In this document: positions 17,152 to 24,589 of the stretch, piece after piece
Position numbering within the stretch: the stretch's first letter is position 1
Layout of the letters: the number at the start of each line of letters is the position of its first letter
Assembly (NCBI GenBank): GCA_024404415.1
Contig: JAKSPX010000001.1
Coordinates: 1-42,859 of the forward strand
Length of the DNA stretch: 42,859 nucleotides
Direction of reading: 5' to 3'
Origin: Clostridia bacterium
Lineage (GTDB): Bacteria; Bacillota; Clostridia; Oscillospirales; QAMX01
Made by a program: the position numbers and the translations under genes
The notes under the pieces: generated by a model
Seen by the model: only the letters and a program-made list of their open reading frames with translations
Database searches by the model: none
What the model was told of the DNA's origin: nothing

Positions 17152-17337
17152 TTACCAGCTTGCTTTCTTAACGCCCGGGATCTGACCCTTATAGGCGAGT
17201 TCACGGAAGCAAATACGGCAGATACCGTAGTTACGGAGATAAGCATGCGGTCTTCCGCAGATTTTGCAGCGATTGTAGCCGCGGGTGGAGAACTTCGGCT
17301 CTTCCTGCTGTCTTAAAATCATAGACTTCTTTGCCAT
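17152..17337 (-). CDS. rpsN: 30S ribosomal protein S14, zinc-binding type Z
   Basis: 61 residues, the short C+ form with C24-x2-C27 and C40-x2-C43. The C-terminus 'ELAYKGQIPGVKKASW' is diagnostic. It sits in the 30S head near the A site. Only this zinc form is present in the window. The gene lies between rplE and rpsH. Confidence 0.99.
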   Translation of the reverse strand: MAKKSMILRQQEEPKFSTRGYNRCKICGRPHAYLRNYGICRICFRELAYKGQIPGVKKASW

Positions 17338-17351
17338 TGCTATTTCTCCTC

Positions 17352-17894
17352 TCAGTCGTTAGCGAACGGAGCGCCCATCAGGGTGAGCAGCTCGCGCGCT
17401 TCTTCGTCAGTATTGGCGGTGGTGCAGATGACGATGTTCATGCCTCTGATCTTATCAACCTTATCGAACTCGATTTCCGGGAAGATCAGCTGCTCGCGAA
17501 GGCCGAGGGCGTAGTTGCCTCTGCCGTCGAAGGCGTTCGGGCTGATGCCGCGGAAGTCGCGGACTCTCGGGAGAGCGATGTTGAAGAGCTTGTCGAGGAA
17601 CTCGTACATTCTGTCGGAACGGAGGGTGACCTTCGCGCCGATGTTCATGCCCTGACGGATCTTAAAGTTTGCAACAGACTTTCTCGCCTTGGTGATGATG
17701 GCCTTCTGGCCGGTGATCTGAGCGAGGTCGGAGCAAACAGCTTCAAGAGCCTTCGCATTTTCCTTAGCTTCGCCGCAGCCGACGTTGACAACGATCTTGT
17801 CAAGCTTCGGGATCTGCATGGTGCTCTTGTAGTTGAACTTCTTCATAAGAGCGGAAGCGACTTCTTCATTATAACGATCTTTCAATCTTGCCAT
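17352..17894 (-). CDS. rplE: 50S ribosomal protein L5
   Basis: 180 residues. 'MQIPKLDKIVVNVGCGEA', 'GQKAIITKARKSVANFKIRQGMNIGAKVTLR' (split segments) and 'FPEIEFDKVDKIRGMNIVI' give uL5. It binds 5S rRNA and touches P-site tRNA. Encoded between rplX and rpsN. Confidence 0.99.
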   Translation of the reverse strand: MARLKDRYNEEVASALMKKFNYKSTMQIPKLDKIVVNVGCGEAKENAKALEAVCSDLAQITGQKAIITKARKSVANFKIRQGMNIGAKVTLRSDRMYEFLDKLFNIALPRVRDFRGISPNAFDGRGNYALGLREQLIFPEIEFDKVDKIRGMNIVICTTANTDEEARELLTLMGAPFAND

Positions 17895-17909
17895 GTCTTA
17901 CTTCCTCCC

Positions 17910-18224
17910 TTAAATTTCTGCGCCGCACTTCTTGCAGACGCGGACTTTGACGCCGTTTTCGGTGACCTTGTGAGCAAGTCTGGTGGGCTTGTTGCACTTC
18001 GGGCAAACACGCATGACCTTGCAGGCATAGATCGGACGTTCCTTGTCGATGATGCCGCTGACGTCGGTCTGACGGCGGGCTTTCTGATGCTTCTTAGCGA
18101 CCGCAATCTTTTCAACGATGACTTTGCCTTCATCCGGCATAGTCTCGAGTACCTTGCCCGTGCGACCCTTATCGCGGCCGCTGAGGACGATAACGGTGTC
18201 GCCTGTACGCACATGTAAATTCAT
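17910..18224 (-). CDS. rplX: 50S ribosomal protein L24
   Basis: 104 residues. The KOW motif lies in 'VRTGDTVIVLSGRDKGRTGKV'. Two CxxC pairs (CPKC and CKKC) near the C-terminus form a zinc-ribbon-like tail common in Firmicutes. It starts 50S assembly near the tunnel exit. Encoded between rplN and rplE. Confidence 0.99.
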   Translation of the reverse strand: MNLHVRTGDTVIVLSGRDKGRTGKVLETMPDEGKVIVEKIAVAKKHQKARRQTDVSGIIDKERPIYACKVMRVCPKCNKPTRLAHKVTENGVKVRVCKKCGAEI

Positions 18225-18236
18225 GGTTGTGCCTCC

Positions 18237-18605
18237 TTATAATACTTCCGGGGCAAGGGAAAGGATTCTCATGTAACCCTTTTCACGAAGCTCACGGGCG
18301 ACAGGCCCGAAAATACGGGTGCCTCTCGGATCTTTGTCATCCTTGATAATGACGGCCGCGTTCTCATCGAAGCGGACATAGGAACCGTCGTTTCTGCGAA
18401 CGCCCTTCTTGGAGCGGACGATAACAGCCTTAACGACTTCGCCCTTCTTGGCCTGGCCGCCCGGGGTGGCCTTGCGGACGCTGGCGACGATGACGTCACC
18501 GACGTTGCCGTATCTGCGGACCGAGCCACCAAGGACGCGGATGCATTTGATTTCTTTGGCGCCGGTGTTGTCGGCAACCTTAAGAACAGTTTCCTGCTGT
18601 ACCAT
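18237..18605 (-). CDS. rplN: 50S ribosomal protein L14
   Basis: 122 residues, standard length. 'VQQETVLKVADNTGAKEI', 'YVRFDENAAVIIKDDKDPRGTRIFGPVARELR' (as split segments) are uL14 signatures. It lies at the subunit interface and is a binding site for RsfS. Encoded between rpsQ and rplX. Confidence 0.99.
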   Translation of the reverse strand: MVQQETVLKVADNTGAKEIKCIRVLGGSVRRYGNVGDVIVASVRKATPGGQAKKGEVVKAVIVRSKKGVRRNDGSYVRFDENAAVIIKDDKDPRGTRIFGPVARELREKGYMRILSLAPEVL

Positions 18606-18617
18606 GGGTGACCCTCC

Positions 18618-18881
18618 TTACTTCGCCTTCGTCACGATCTCAACGACGCGCCATCTCTTGTCCTTGGACAGAGGACGAGTCTCCATGACCCTGACGGTAT
18701 CGCCGATCTTGCACTCGTTATTTTCGTCGTGCGCCTTCAGCTTGTAGGTGTTGCGAACGATCTTCTTATAAAGCGGATGGGTGACGTGGCCTTCGACAGC
18801 AACGACGACCGTCTTATCCATCTTATCGGAAATGACCTTACCGACTCTTGTTTTGCGGAAGGCTCTCATTTCTTCACTCAT
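18618..18881 (-). CDS. rpsQ: 30S ribosomal protein S17
   Basis: 87 residues, OB fold: 'RVGKVISDKMDKTVVVAVE', 'HPLYKKIVRNTYKLKAHDEN' and 'IGDTVRVMETRPLSKDKRWR'. A primary 16S rRNA binder. GGGAGGATATAATCA precedes the ATG. Encoded between rpmC and rplN. Confidence 0.99.
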   Translation of the reverse strand: MSEEMRAFRKTRVGKVISDKMDKTVVVAVEGHVTHPLYKKIVRNTYKLKAHDENNECKIGDTVRVMETRPLSKDKRWRVVEIVTKAK

Positions 18882-18902
18882 TGATTATATCCTCCCTTTT
18901 CC

Positions 18903-19103
18903 TCAGGCGTCGGCCTTGATTTCCATCTCGCGGAGAGTCGTCTTGACTCTGGCGATGTCTTTCTTAACTTCGACGATCTTCATCGGATTTTCAAGCTGAT
19001 TGATCGCGTGCTGGAAACGAAGATTGAAGAGCTCGCTCTTCAGATCATCGAGCTTCTTATTCAGTTCCTCAACGCTCAACGCTCTCAGTTCGCTTGCCTT
19101 CAT
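18903..19103 (-). CDS. rpmC: 50S ribosomal protein L29
   Basis: 66 residues, helical hairpin (MKASELRALSVEELNKKLDD... and ...ENPMKIVEVKKDIARVKT). It lies at the tunnel exit, near the trigger factor and SRP docking site. Its ATG overlaps the rplP stop by four bases (ATGA). Confidence 0.98.
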   Translation of the reverse strand: MKASELRALSVEELNKKLDDLKSELFNLRFQHAINQLENPMKIVEVKKDIARVKTTLREMEIKADA

Positions 19104-19540
19104 TCTTCTTCACCGCCTTCCGCGACTTCTTCAGTAGCTTTTCTGACGAACTTGGTCTTCATCGGGAGCTTATGACCCGCAAGGCGGATCGCTTCCTTGG
19201 CGTCGGCTTCGGAGACGCCGCCGATTTCGAAGAGCACTCTGCCCGGCTTAATGACCGCGACCCAGTACTCGGGGGAGCCTTTACCGGAACCCATACGGGT
19301 TTCAGCCGGCTTCTCAGTGACAGGCTTGTCGGGGAAGATCTTGATCCAGACCTGGCCGCCGCGACGGATGTAACGGGTCATGGCGATACGGGCTGCTTCG
19401 ATCTGATTGGAGGTGACCCAAGCCGGCTCAGTGGCCATAATGCCGTAATCGCCGTAGGTAACCTGGTTGCCGCGCAGGGCTTTGCCCTTCATACGTCCGC
19501 GGTGGACTCTTCTGTATTTGACTCTCTTAGGTAACAGCAT
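19100..19540 (-). CDS. rplP: 50S ribosomal protein L16
   Basis: 146 residues: MLLPKRVKYRRVHRGRMKGK start, then 'WVTSNQIEAARIAMTRYIRRGG' and 'RMGSGKGSPEYWVAVI'. It lies near the peptidyl-transferase centre and A site. It has a one-base overlap with the rpsC stop upstream and a four-base overlap with rpmC downstream. Confidence 0.99.
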   Translation of the reverse strand: MLLPKRVKYRRVHRGRMKGKALRGNQVTYGDYGIMATEPAWVTSNQIEAARIAMTRYIRRGGQVWIKIFPDKPVTEKPAETRMGSGKGSPEYWVAVIKPGRVLFEIGGVSEADAKEAIRLAGHKLPMKTKFVRKATEEVAEGGEEE

Positions 19541-20376
19541 TACACAGAGCCTCCTTCTCTTCTGGGCGCCTGATTGCCGCCGTAGGGACGGTTATCATTT
19601 CTGAAGCCACCCTGTCTGCGGTCGCCCTGACGGTTGTCATTTCTGAAACCGCCCGGTCTGCGGTCGCCAGATCTGCGGCGATCGTTGCGATTCTTTCTTT
19701 CCTCAGCGTTCTTCTTTTCTTCGTTGAGGCGGTGTTCACGCGGGCTGCCGGTGAGGACTTCGCCCTTGTAGATCCAAACCTTGACGCCGATGCGGCCGTA
19801 GGTGGTGTTCGCTTCCGCGAAACCGTAGTCGATGTCGGCACGGAGGGTCTGAAGCGGAATGGTACCGTCATGGTACTGCTCTCTGCGGGCGATTTCAGCG
19901 CCGCCGAGACGACCGGAAACCATGGTCTTGATACCCTTGGCGCCGAAACGCATCGCACGGCCCATGGCCTGCTTCATCGCGCGGCGGAAGGAGATACGCT
20001 TTTCGAGCTGAGTCGCGATGTTCTCGGCGACGAGCTGAGCATTGAGGTCGGGGCTCTTCACTTCAATGATGTTGAGAGTGACAGGCTTGCCGATGAGCTT
20101 TTCAACAGCGAGGCGGATCTTTTCGATCTCCGCGCCGCCCTTGCCGATGACCTGGCCGGGACGGGCAACATGGATGACGACGTTGGTCTTGACATCCTTG
20201 CGCTCGATCTCGATCTTCGGAACGCCGGCAGAGTAGAGAAGCTTCTTGAGGTAGTTGCGGATTTTGTAATCTTCAACGATGAGGTCGCCCACAAGTTCGT
20301 CCTTGGCGTACCAGCGGGAATCCCAGTCGTGGATAACACCTACACGCAGTCCGTGCGGATTAACTTTCTGTCCCAT
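19540..20376 (-). CDS. rpsC: 30S ribosomal protein S3 with repeat-containing basic tail
   Basis: 278 residues; common S3 proteins are about 205-235. The core is normal: 'MGQKVNPHGLRVGVIHDWDS', KH domain 'HVARPGQVIGKGGAEIEKI', and 'RTTYGRIGVKVWIYKGE'-type C-terminal domain. From about residue 215 it carries an extra Arg/Asn/Gly tail with two near-identical copies of the unit GDRRxGGFRNDNR. The tail is in frame and the stop overlaps rplP, so it looks real. S3 guards the mRNA entry tunnel and has helicase-related activity; the tail could extend RNA contacts (inference). Confidence 0.98.
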   Translation of the reverse strand: MGQKVNPHGLRVGVIHDWDSRWYAKDELVGDLIVEDYKIRNYLKKLLYSAGVPKIEIERKDVKTNVVIHVARPGQVIGKGGAEIEKIRLAVEKLIGKPVTLNIIEVKSPDLNAQLVAENIATQLEKRISFRRAMKQAMGRAMRFGAKGIKTMVSGRLGGAEIARREQYHDGTIPLQTLRADIDYGFAEANTTYGRIGVKVWIYKGEVLTGSPREHRLNEEKKNAEERKNRNDRRRSGDRRPGGFRNDNRQGDRRQGGFRNDNRPYGGNQAPRREGGSV

Positions 20377-20388
20377 AAAATCCTCCTG

Positions 20389-20730
20389 TTATTCCGCGTC
20401 AAGTTCTTTGACCGCGAGAGTGATGTGAGAGGTTCTCTTATTGATGCGGTCGGCTCTGCCCTTAGCTCTGGGCATCATTCTCTTCATGATGGGGCCGGGC
20501 CCGACAAGAACTTCACTGACGTAAAGCTTGTCAACATCCATCTCGAAGTTGTTCTCAGCGTTCGCCATGGCGTTCTGGAGCAGCTTGGAGAGCGGTTCGC
20601 TTGCAGCCTTGGGGGTGAAGCGAAGGATGGCCATAGCTTCCTTAGCCTTTTTGCCGCGGATCAGATCGCAGACGATCTTGACCTTGCTGGGGGAAATACG
20701 GACGTTTCTGACGTATGCTTTAGATTCCAT
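20389..20730 (-). CDS. rplV: 50S ribosomal protein L22
   Basis: 113 residues (MESKAYVRNVRISPSKVKIV...). The start at 20730 is preferred to an ATG six bases upstream because GGAGG then sits eight bases away. 'RKAKEAMAIL'-type and 'MPRAKGRADRINKRTSHIT' segments mark uL22, whose hairpin lines the exit tunnel. Encoded between rpsS and rpsC. Confidence 0.98.
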   Translation of the reverse strand: MESKAYVRNVRISPSKVKIVCDLIRGKKAKEAMAILRFTPKAASEPLSKLLQNAMANAENNFEMDVDKLYVSEVLVGPGPIMKRMMPRAKGRADRINKRTSHITLAVKELDAE

Positions 20731-20744
20731 GTTCATTTCCTCCC

Positions 20745-21026
20745 TTATTTACCGGTGTTGGAGGTCTTGGAACCCGCGTGGCCTCTGAAGGTACGCGTCG
20801 GGGCGAACTCGCCGAGTCTGTGACCGACCATGTCTTCGGTAATATATACCGGAACGTGCTTTCTGCCGTCATGCACCGCGATGGTGTGGCCGACGAAGTC
20901 CGGGAAGATCGTCGAAGCGCGGGACCATGTGCGGAGGACCTGTTTGCTTCCGCTGGCATTCAGTTTCTGAACTCTCTTGAGGAGTTCCGGGGCCACGAAC
21001 GGCCCTTTCTTAACACTTCTGCTCAT
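20745..21026 (-). CDS. rpsS: 30S ribosomal protein S19
   Basis: 93 residues: MSRSVKKGPFVAPELLKRV start, 'WSRASTIFPDFVGHTIAVHDGRKHVPVYI' (split), and 'GHRLGEFAPTRTFRGHAG'. It forms a head complex with S13 contacting tRNA. Encoded between rplB and rplV. Confidence 0.99.
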   Translation of the reverse strand: MSRSVKKGPFVAPELLKRVQKLNASGSKQVLRTWSRASTIFPDFVGHTIAVHDGRKHVPVYITEDMVGHRLGEFAPTRTFRGHAGSKTSNTGK

Positions 21027-21043
21027 TTAATCTTTACCTCCGC

Positions 21044-21877
21044 TTATTTACCGTTGCGTCTCTTGACGATGAACTTATCGGTGCGGTTCTTCTTCTTGCG
21101 GGTCTTGTAACCGAGGGTCGGCTTACCCCACGGGGTAACAGGGCCGGGACGGCCAACAGGAGCCTTGCCTTCACCACCGCCGTGCGGGTGGTCGACCGGG
21201 TTCATAACGGAGCCGCGGACGGTCGGGCGGATGCCCATGTGGCGCTTGCGGCCGGCTTTACCGATCTTGATGTTTTCGTGCTCGTGAGCACCGACCTGAC
21301 CGATGGTGGCGATGCAATCGAGACGGATGAGTCTGACTTCGCCGGAGGGAAGTCTGACCTGAGCGTAGCCGTTTTCCTTCGCCATGAGCTGCGCAGCGCT
21401 GCCGGCGGTACGGACGAGCTGAGCGCCCTTGCCCGGGTAAAGTTCAACGTTGTGAATGAAGGTACCGAGCGGGATGTTGGCAAGCGGCAGGGAGTTACCG
21501 GCGATGATGTCGGAGTTCGGACCGGAAACGACTTTGTCGCCGACCTTGAGGCCTTCCGGAGCGATGATGTACGCTAAAACGCCGTCTTCATACTTGATGA
21601 GAGCGATGTTCGCGGTACGGTTCGGGTCATATTCGAGCGAAATGACTTCGGCGGGGATGTCAGTTCTCTGACGCTTGAAGTCTACGATTCTGTACTTCTT
21701 GCGGTTGCCGCCGCCGTGATGGCGAACGGTGATCCTGCCGTAGCTGTTGCGGCCGGCGTGCTTCTTCTTGGAAAGGAGCAGGCTCTTCTCGGGGCCGTTC
21801 TTGGAAAGGCCTTCGATCTGGAGGGACGTCATGTTACGGCGGGACGGAGTCGTCGGTCTATAAAGTTTGATAGCCAT
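21044..21877 (-). CDS. rplB: 50S ribosomal protein L2
   Basis: 277 residues, standard. 'HHGGGNRKKYRIVDFKR', 'GYAQVRLPSGEVRLI' and 'VMNPVDHPHGGGEGKAPVGR' give uL2, including the conserved His in the HPHGGGEG loop near the peptidyl-transferase centre. Encoded between rplW and rpsS. Confidence 0.99.
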   Translation of the reverse strand: MAIKLYRPTTPSRRNMTSLQIEGLSKNGPEKSLLLSKKKHAGRNSYGRITVRHHGGGNRKKYRIVDFKRQRTDIPAEVISLEYDPNRTANIALIKYEDGVLAYIIAPEGLKVGDKVVSGPNSDIIAGNSLPLANIPLGTFIHNVELYPGKGAQLVRTAGSAAQLMAKENGYAQVRLPSGEVRLIRLDCIATIGQVGAHEHENIKIGKAGRKRHMGIRPTVRGSVMNPVDHPHGGGEGKAPVGRPGPVTPWGKPTLGYKTRKKKNRTDKFIVKRRNGK

Positions 21878-21894
21878 GTTTCTTTCCCTCCGTC

Positions 21895-22185
21895 TTACAT
21901 CATGCTGTCAAAGAACTCGATGGTCTTGGAATCATCGGTGATCTTGACAACTGCTTTTTTCCAGTCGGGACGGAAGCCGGAATGGACGCCCATTCTCTTT
22001 TCCTTGCCCTTGACGTTGATGGTGTTGACGCTTTCGACCTTGACGCCGAAGATCTCTTCGACAGCGCGGGCGATGTCGATCTTAGTGGCTTCCTTGGCTA
22101 CTTCGAAGGTGTACTTACGCTCGGAGATGGCCATGGTGGATCTTTCGGTGATGATCGGCTTTTTGATGATATCGTACTTGTTCAT
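21895..22185 (-). CDS. rplW: 50S ribosomal protein L23
   Basis: 96 residues: 'IIKKPIITERSTMAISERKYTF' and 'VKVESVNTINVKGKEKRMG'. A tunnel-exit protein and docking site for trigger factor and SRP. The ATG overlaps the rplD stop by four bases, so translation is coupled. Confidence 0.99.
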   Translation of the reverse strand: MNKYDIIKKPIITERSTMAISERKYTFEVAKEATKIDIARAVEEIFGVKVESVNTINVKGKEKRMGVHSGFRPDWKKAVVKITDDSKTIEFFDSMM

Positions 22186-22805
22186 GCAAATACCTCCTCG
22201 AGTTTCGCAAGGGCTGCCTTGTCGAGAACGAGAACGTCCGCACCGAGAACACCGTAGGTGTTGATGAGGGTGACATCGGTCGGATTGACCTTATCGATGT
22301 TGCGGGCGCTGCGGTAGAGCTTGTCGTTTTCGCCGGTGTAAGCGAGCATGACCTTGCCTTCAGCCTTGACCGCCTTGAGGAATTCAGCGATCGCCTTGGT
22401 CTTGTATTCGTCGGCAGCGATGGTGTCGATGACGATGATCTTGCCGTTCTGAGCCTTGTCAGCGAGGACAGACTTCAGAGCCAGGCGGCGGATCTTCTTA
22501 TTGATGGTGTAGCCGTATTCTCTCGGCTTCGGGGCGAATGCCACGCCGCCGTGATGCCACTGCGGTGCGCGGATGGAACCCTGACGGGCACGACCGGTGC
22601 CCTTCTGTCTCCACGGCTTGCGGCCGCCGCCGGAAACTTCGGATCTGGTCAGAGCGGACTGAGTACCCTGGCGCTGGTTGGCGAGGTAATTGACGACCAC
22701 CGCGTGAACGGCGGACATATTGGGCTCGATGCCGAAGATGGCATCATTGAGTTCGGTCTCACCGACAACTTTGCCGGTCATATCAAGAATATCTAACTTA
22801 GCCAT
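22182..22805 (-). CDS. rplD: 50S ribosomal protein L4
   Basis: 207 residues. The extended loop is 'RQGTQSALTRSEVSGGGRKPW' through 'RARQGSIRAPQWHHGG', reaching the tunnel constriction. In gamma-proteobacteria L4 represses the S10 operon through its leader; here a structured leader precedes rpsJ but no L4 site was established. Overlaps rplW by four bases. Confidence 0.99.
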   Translation of the reverse strand: MAKLDILDMTGKVVGETELNDAIFGIEPNMSAVHAVVVNYLANQRQGTQSALTRSEVSGGGRKPWRQKGTGRARQGSIRAPQWHHGGVAFAPKPREYGYTINKKIRRLALKSVLADKAQNGKIIVIDTIAADEYKTKAIAEFLKAVKAEGKVMLAYTGENDKLYRSARNIDKVNPTDVTLINTYGVLGADVLVLDKAALAKLEEVFA

Positions 22806-22822
22806 TACTTAACCTCCTCGTC

Positions 22823-23461
22823 TTAAAGAGCACGGGTGGTGTTCTTAATGACCACCGCGCCGCCCTTGGGTCCGGGGATCGCGCCGCGCACTGCGAGAAG
22901 ATTCTTCTCGGCGTCGACCTTGACGACCACGAGGTTCTGAACAGTGACCTGTTCAACACCGAGGTGACCGGCGAGTCTCTTGCCGGGCATGACTCTGGAC
23001 GGGTCAGTGGATGCGCCCATGGAACCGGGGCTTCTGTGCACAGGGCCGACACCGTGGGTGTGCGTCTGGACCGCCTGGCCCCATCTCTTCACGACGCCCG
23101 CGTAGCCCTTACCTTTGGAAATACCGACGACGTCAACATGATCGCCTTCAGCAAAGACATCCGCCTTGATGACGTCACCGACGTTCATCGCGGAAGCGTT
23201 CTCAAGTTTGAACTCCCTGAGGACCTTGACCGGAGCGACGCCCGCCTTCTTGACGTGGCCGAGTTCCGGCTTCGTGAGCTTCTTTTCCTCAACGGTATCG
23301 AAGCCTACCTGGACTGCGTCATACCCTTCCTTGTCAGCCGTCTTCTTCTGGAGGACGGTGCAGGGACCCGCTTCAATAACGGTTACGGGAATGACCTTTC
23401 CGTTTTCATCGAAGATCTGGGTCATGCCGACCTTTTTTCCGATGATCGCTTGCTTGAGCAT
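22823..23461 (-). CDS. rplC: 50S ribosomal protein L3
   Basis: 212 residues: 'AIIGKKVGMTQIFDENGKVIPVTVIEAGPCTV' (split) and 'HGVGPVHRSPGSMGASTDPSRV', uL3. It is one of the first proteins in 50S assembly. It is separated from rpsJ by an unusually long 74-base spacer with two small hairpins. Confidence 0.99.
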   Translation of the reverse strand: MLKQAIIGKKVGMTQIFDENGKVIPVTVIEAGPCTVLQKKTADKEGYDAVQVGFDTVEEKKLTKPELGHVKKAGVAPVKVLREFKLENASAMNVGDVIKADVFAEGDHVDVVGISKGKGYAGVVKRWGQAVQTHTHGVGPVHRSPGSMGASTDPSRVMPGKRLAGHLGVEQVTVQNLVVVKVDAEKNLLAVRGAIPGPKGGAVVIKNTTRAL

Positions 23462-23483
23462 TTTTCTGTTCTCCTTTCAGCTA

Positions 23484-23526
23484 TTGGTTGATCTTTCGAC
23501 CAACTTGACCGCCGGCTCATTGCCGG
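23484..23526 (-). other. Two small hairpins in the rpsJ-rplC spacer
   Basis: CCGGC / GCCGG with a five-base loop (23512-23526) and TTGGT / ACCAA with a ten-base loop (23484-23503). Most other spacers in this operon are below 40 bases, so the 74-base gap stands out. Neither hairpin has a terminator T-run. It could affect rplC translation or be a processing site; function unknown. Confidence 0.4.
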
Positions 23527-23535
23527 GTTTTACAA

Positions 23536-23844
23536 TTAAAGCTTTATTTCAATTTCCACGCCGGCGGGGAGGTCCAGAGTAGTGAGGGCTTCCATCGTCT
23601 TGGCGGTGGGCTTTAATATGTCGATGAGTCTCTTGTGAGTGCGTCTCTCAAACTGTTCGCGGCTGTCCTTGTACTTATGAACAGCGCGGAGGATGGTGAC
23701 GACTTCCTTCTTGGTGGGAAGCGGGATCGGGCCGACAACTTCGGCGCCGGTGCGCTTCGCGGTTTCGACGATTCTCTCAGCCGACTGATCGGCGAGCTGA
23801 TGATCGTATGCCTTGAGTCTGATTCTGATCTTGTCCTGTGCCAT
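23536..23844 (-). CDS. rpsJ: 30S ribosomal protein S10 (NusE)
   Basis: 102 residues: 'KIRIRLKAYDHQLADQSAERIVETAKRTGAEVVGPIPLPTKKE' (split) is uS10. It is a 30S head protein and, as NusE, a transcription antitermination partner of NusB and NusG. It is the first gene of the 31-gene block, with AGGAGG before the ATG. About 400 bases of leader separate it from the promoter at 24254. Confidence 0.99.
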   Translation of the reverse strand: MAQDKIRIRLKAYDHQLADQSAERIVETAKRTGAEVVGPIPLPTKKEVVTILRAVHKYKDSREQFERRTHKRLIDILKPTAKTMEALTTLDLPAGVEIEIKL

Positions 23845-23849
23845 TGTTT

Positions 23850-24247
23850 CTTTTTCCTCCTGATTTTCACCTTTACGTGATTGGTGGTTCGGAGAGAACG
23901 TGCGTTATGAGGTAAGTCCCCACATCTTGTGGTTTCTTTTCCCAGCTCATCATTATCTTGTACTCTCTTCCGCGTGTTCTGCGTTTCCCCAAATTAAAAC
24001 CGCATTGCCATTTTCAAATCGGCAATCCGGTCGCAAGGAAACCAGCGGACGCGCTCCGCGAACCACATACGTGTTTCCCGAAGCCGTATCCGCGAACGCC
24101 AAGGAGCACCGTCTGATGACGTGCTTCATCGCCAATTTCCCAACCGCCCGATTCTCGGCCGTTATTCCGGCCCGGACATACTCCACGAAAAAACCCTGCT
24201 TTCACAGGCAACCTTTCGCTTCATCGCACGTCCCCACACACGGGGAC
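23850..24247 (-). promoter_or_regulatory. Long structured 5' leader of the S10 operon
   Basis: From the predicted transcription start to the rpsJ ribosome binding site. Read as RNA on the minus strand (pairs given as plus-strand positions): a 6-bp hairpin at the very 5' end (24230-24235 with 24242-24247, GUCCCC/GGGGAC); GCGGA/UCCGC (24045-24049 with 24055-24059); and a nested stem of three helices, 23983-23988 with 24037-24042 (GTTTCC/GGAAAC), 23999-24002 with 24028-24031 (ACCG/CGGT), 24004-24009 with 24021-24026 (ATTGCC/GGCAAT). Near the 3' end is CCACA/TGTGG (23920-23932). A second GGGGAC copy (23916-23921) could replace the first as partner of the 5' GUCCCC. I do not recognise a named leader family. 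Small ORFs here lack ribosome binding sites and look like chance. Confidence 0.6.
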
Positions 24248-24253
24248 TCTAAT

Positions 24254-24282
24254 ATAGTACACCTAATGTATCGGAATGTCAA
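24254..24282 (-). promoter_or_regulatory. Strong sigma-A promoter of the S10-spc-alpha operon
   Basis: Minus strand TTGACA (24282-24277), 17 bases, TACTAT (24259-24254). This is the best promoter-like sequence between rpsJ and the XRE gene. It puts the transcript start near 24247, at the first base of a hairpin. Confidence 0.8.
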
Positions 24283-24299
24283 GTGTTATTTTCAAATAA

Positions 24300-24545
24300 T
24301 CCGCAAATTTATGCCCAAAAGACCTTTCTTCCCCACTTTCATAAGGGTGAATTTGCACAAACGCCGTTTTGCGTTTTCCGGCCTTTTCCGGTTTTCTCCG
24401 ATTTTTCTCATGCGCGGTAGGCTATATTTTCACTTCCCTGCGCCCCATATAGGTTTTTCCGTTTCGCCGTACCCCAAGATGTAGACACAGTATAATGGTT
24501 TCATTCCAAACGCGCTTATTTCTCGCGATGCAGATTCGGCAAATT
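24300..24545. other. Intergenic stretch without recognised genes
   Basis: Between the S10 promoter and the XRE terminator. Pyrimidine-rich on the plus strand with runs such as TTTTCCGGCCTTTTCCGG. A TATAAT occurs at 24491-24496 but without a matching -35. No coding signal or RNA gene is seen. Confidence 0.5.
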
Positions 24546-24546
24546 G

Positions 24547-24581
24547 ACCGACCTCGGAAATTTGTGAATTCCAAGGTCGGT
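24547..24581 (-). terminator. Hairpin after the first XRE gene, probable terminator
   Basis: Stem ACCGACCT (24547-24554) with AGGTCGGT (24574-24581), extended inside by GGAA/TTCC, nine bases past the XRE stop. On the minus strand it is followed by CAATTT, a weak T-tract, so termination may be partial. Confidence 0.6.
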
Positions 24582-24589
24582 GAACTTCA

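Noticed and set aside
23953..24186. Possible 77-codon leader peptide on the minus strand upstream of rpsJ
   Set aside because: No Shine-Dalgarno and no regulatory codon run (for example repeated His or Trp codons) as in attenuator peptides; it overlaps the predicted hairpins.
23900..24484. Plus-strand open frame of 194 codons opposite the S10 leader
   Set aside because: No start site, no ribosome binding site, no recognisable motif; it crosses the S10 promoter and leader, which explain the sequence better.
24491..24496. TATAAT on the plus strand as a promoter
   Set aside because: No -35 at suitable distance and no plus-strand gene follows.
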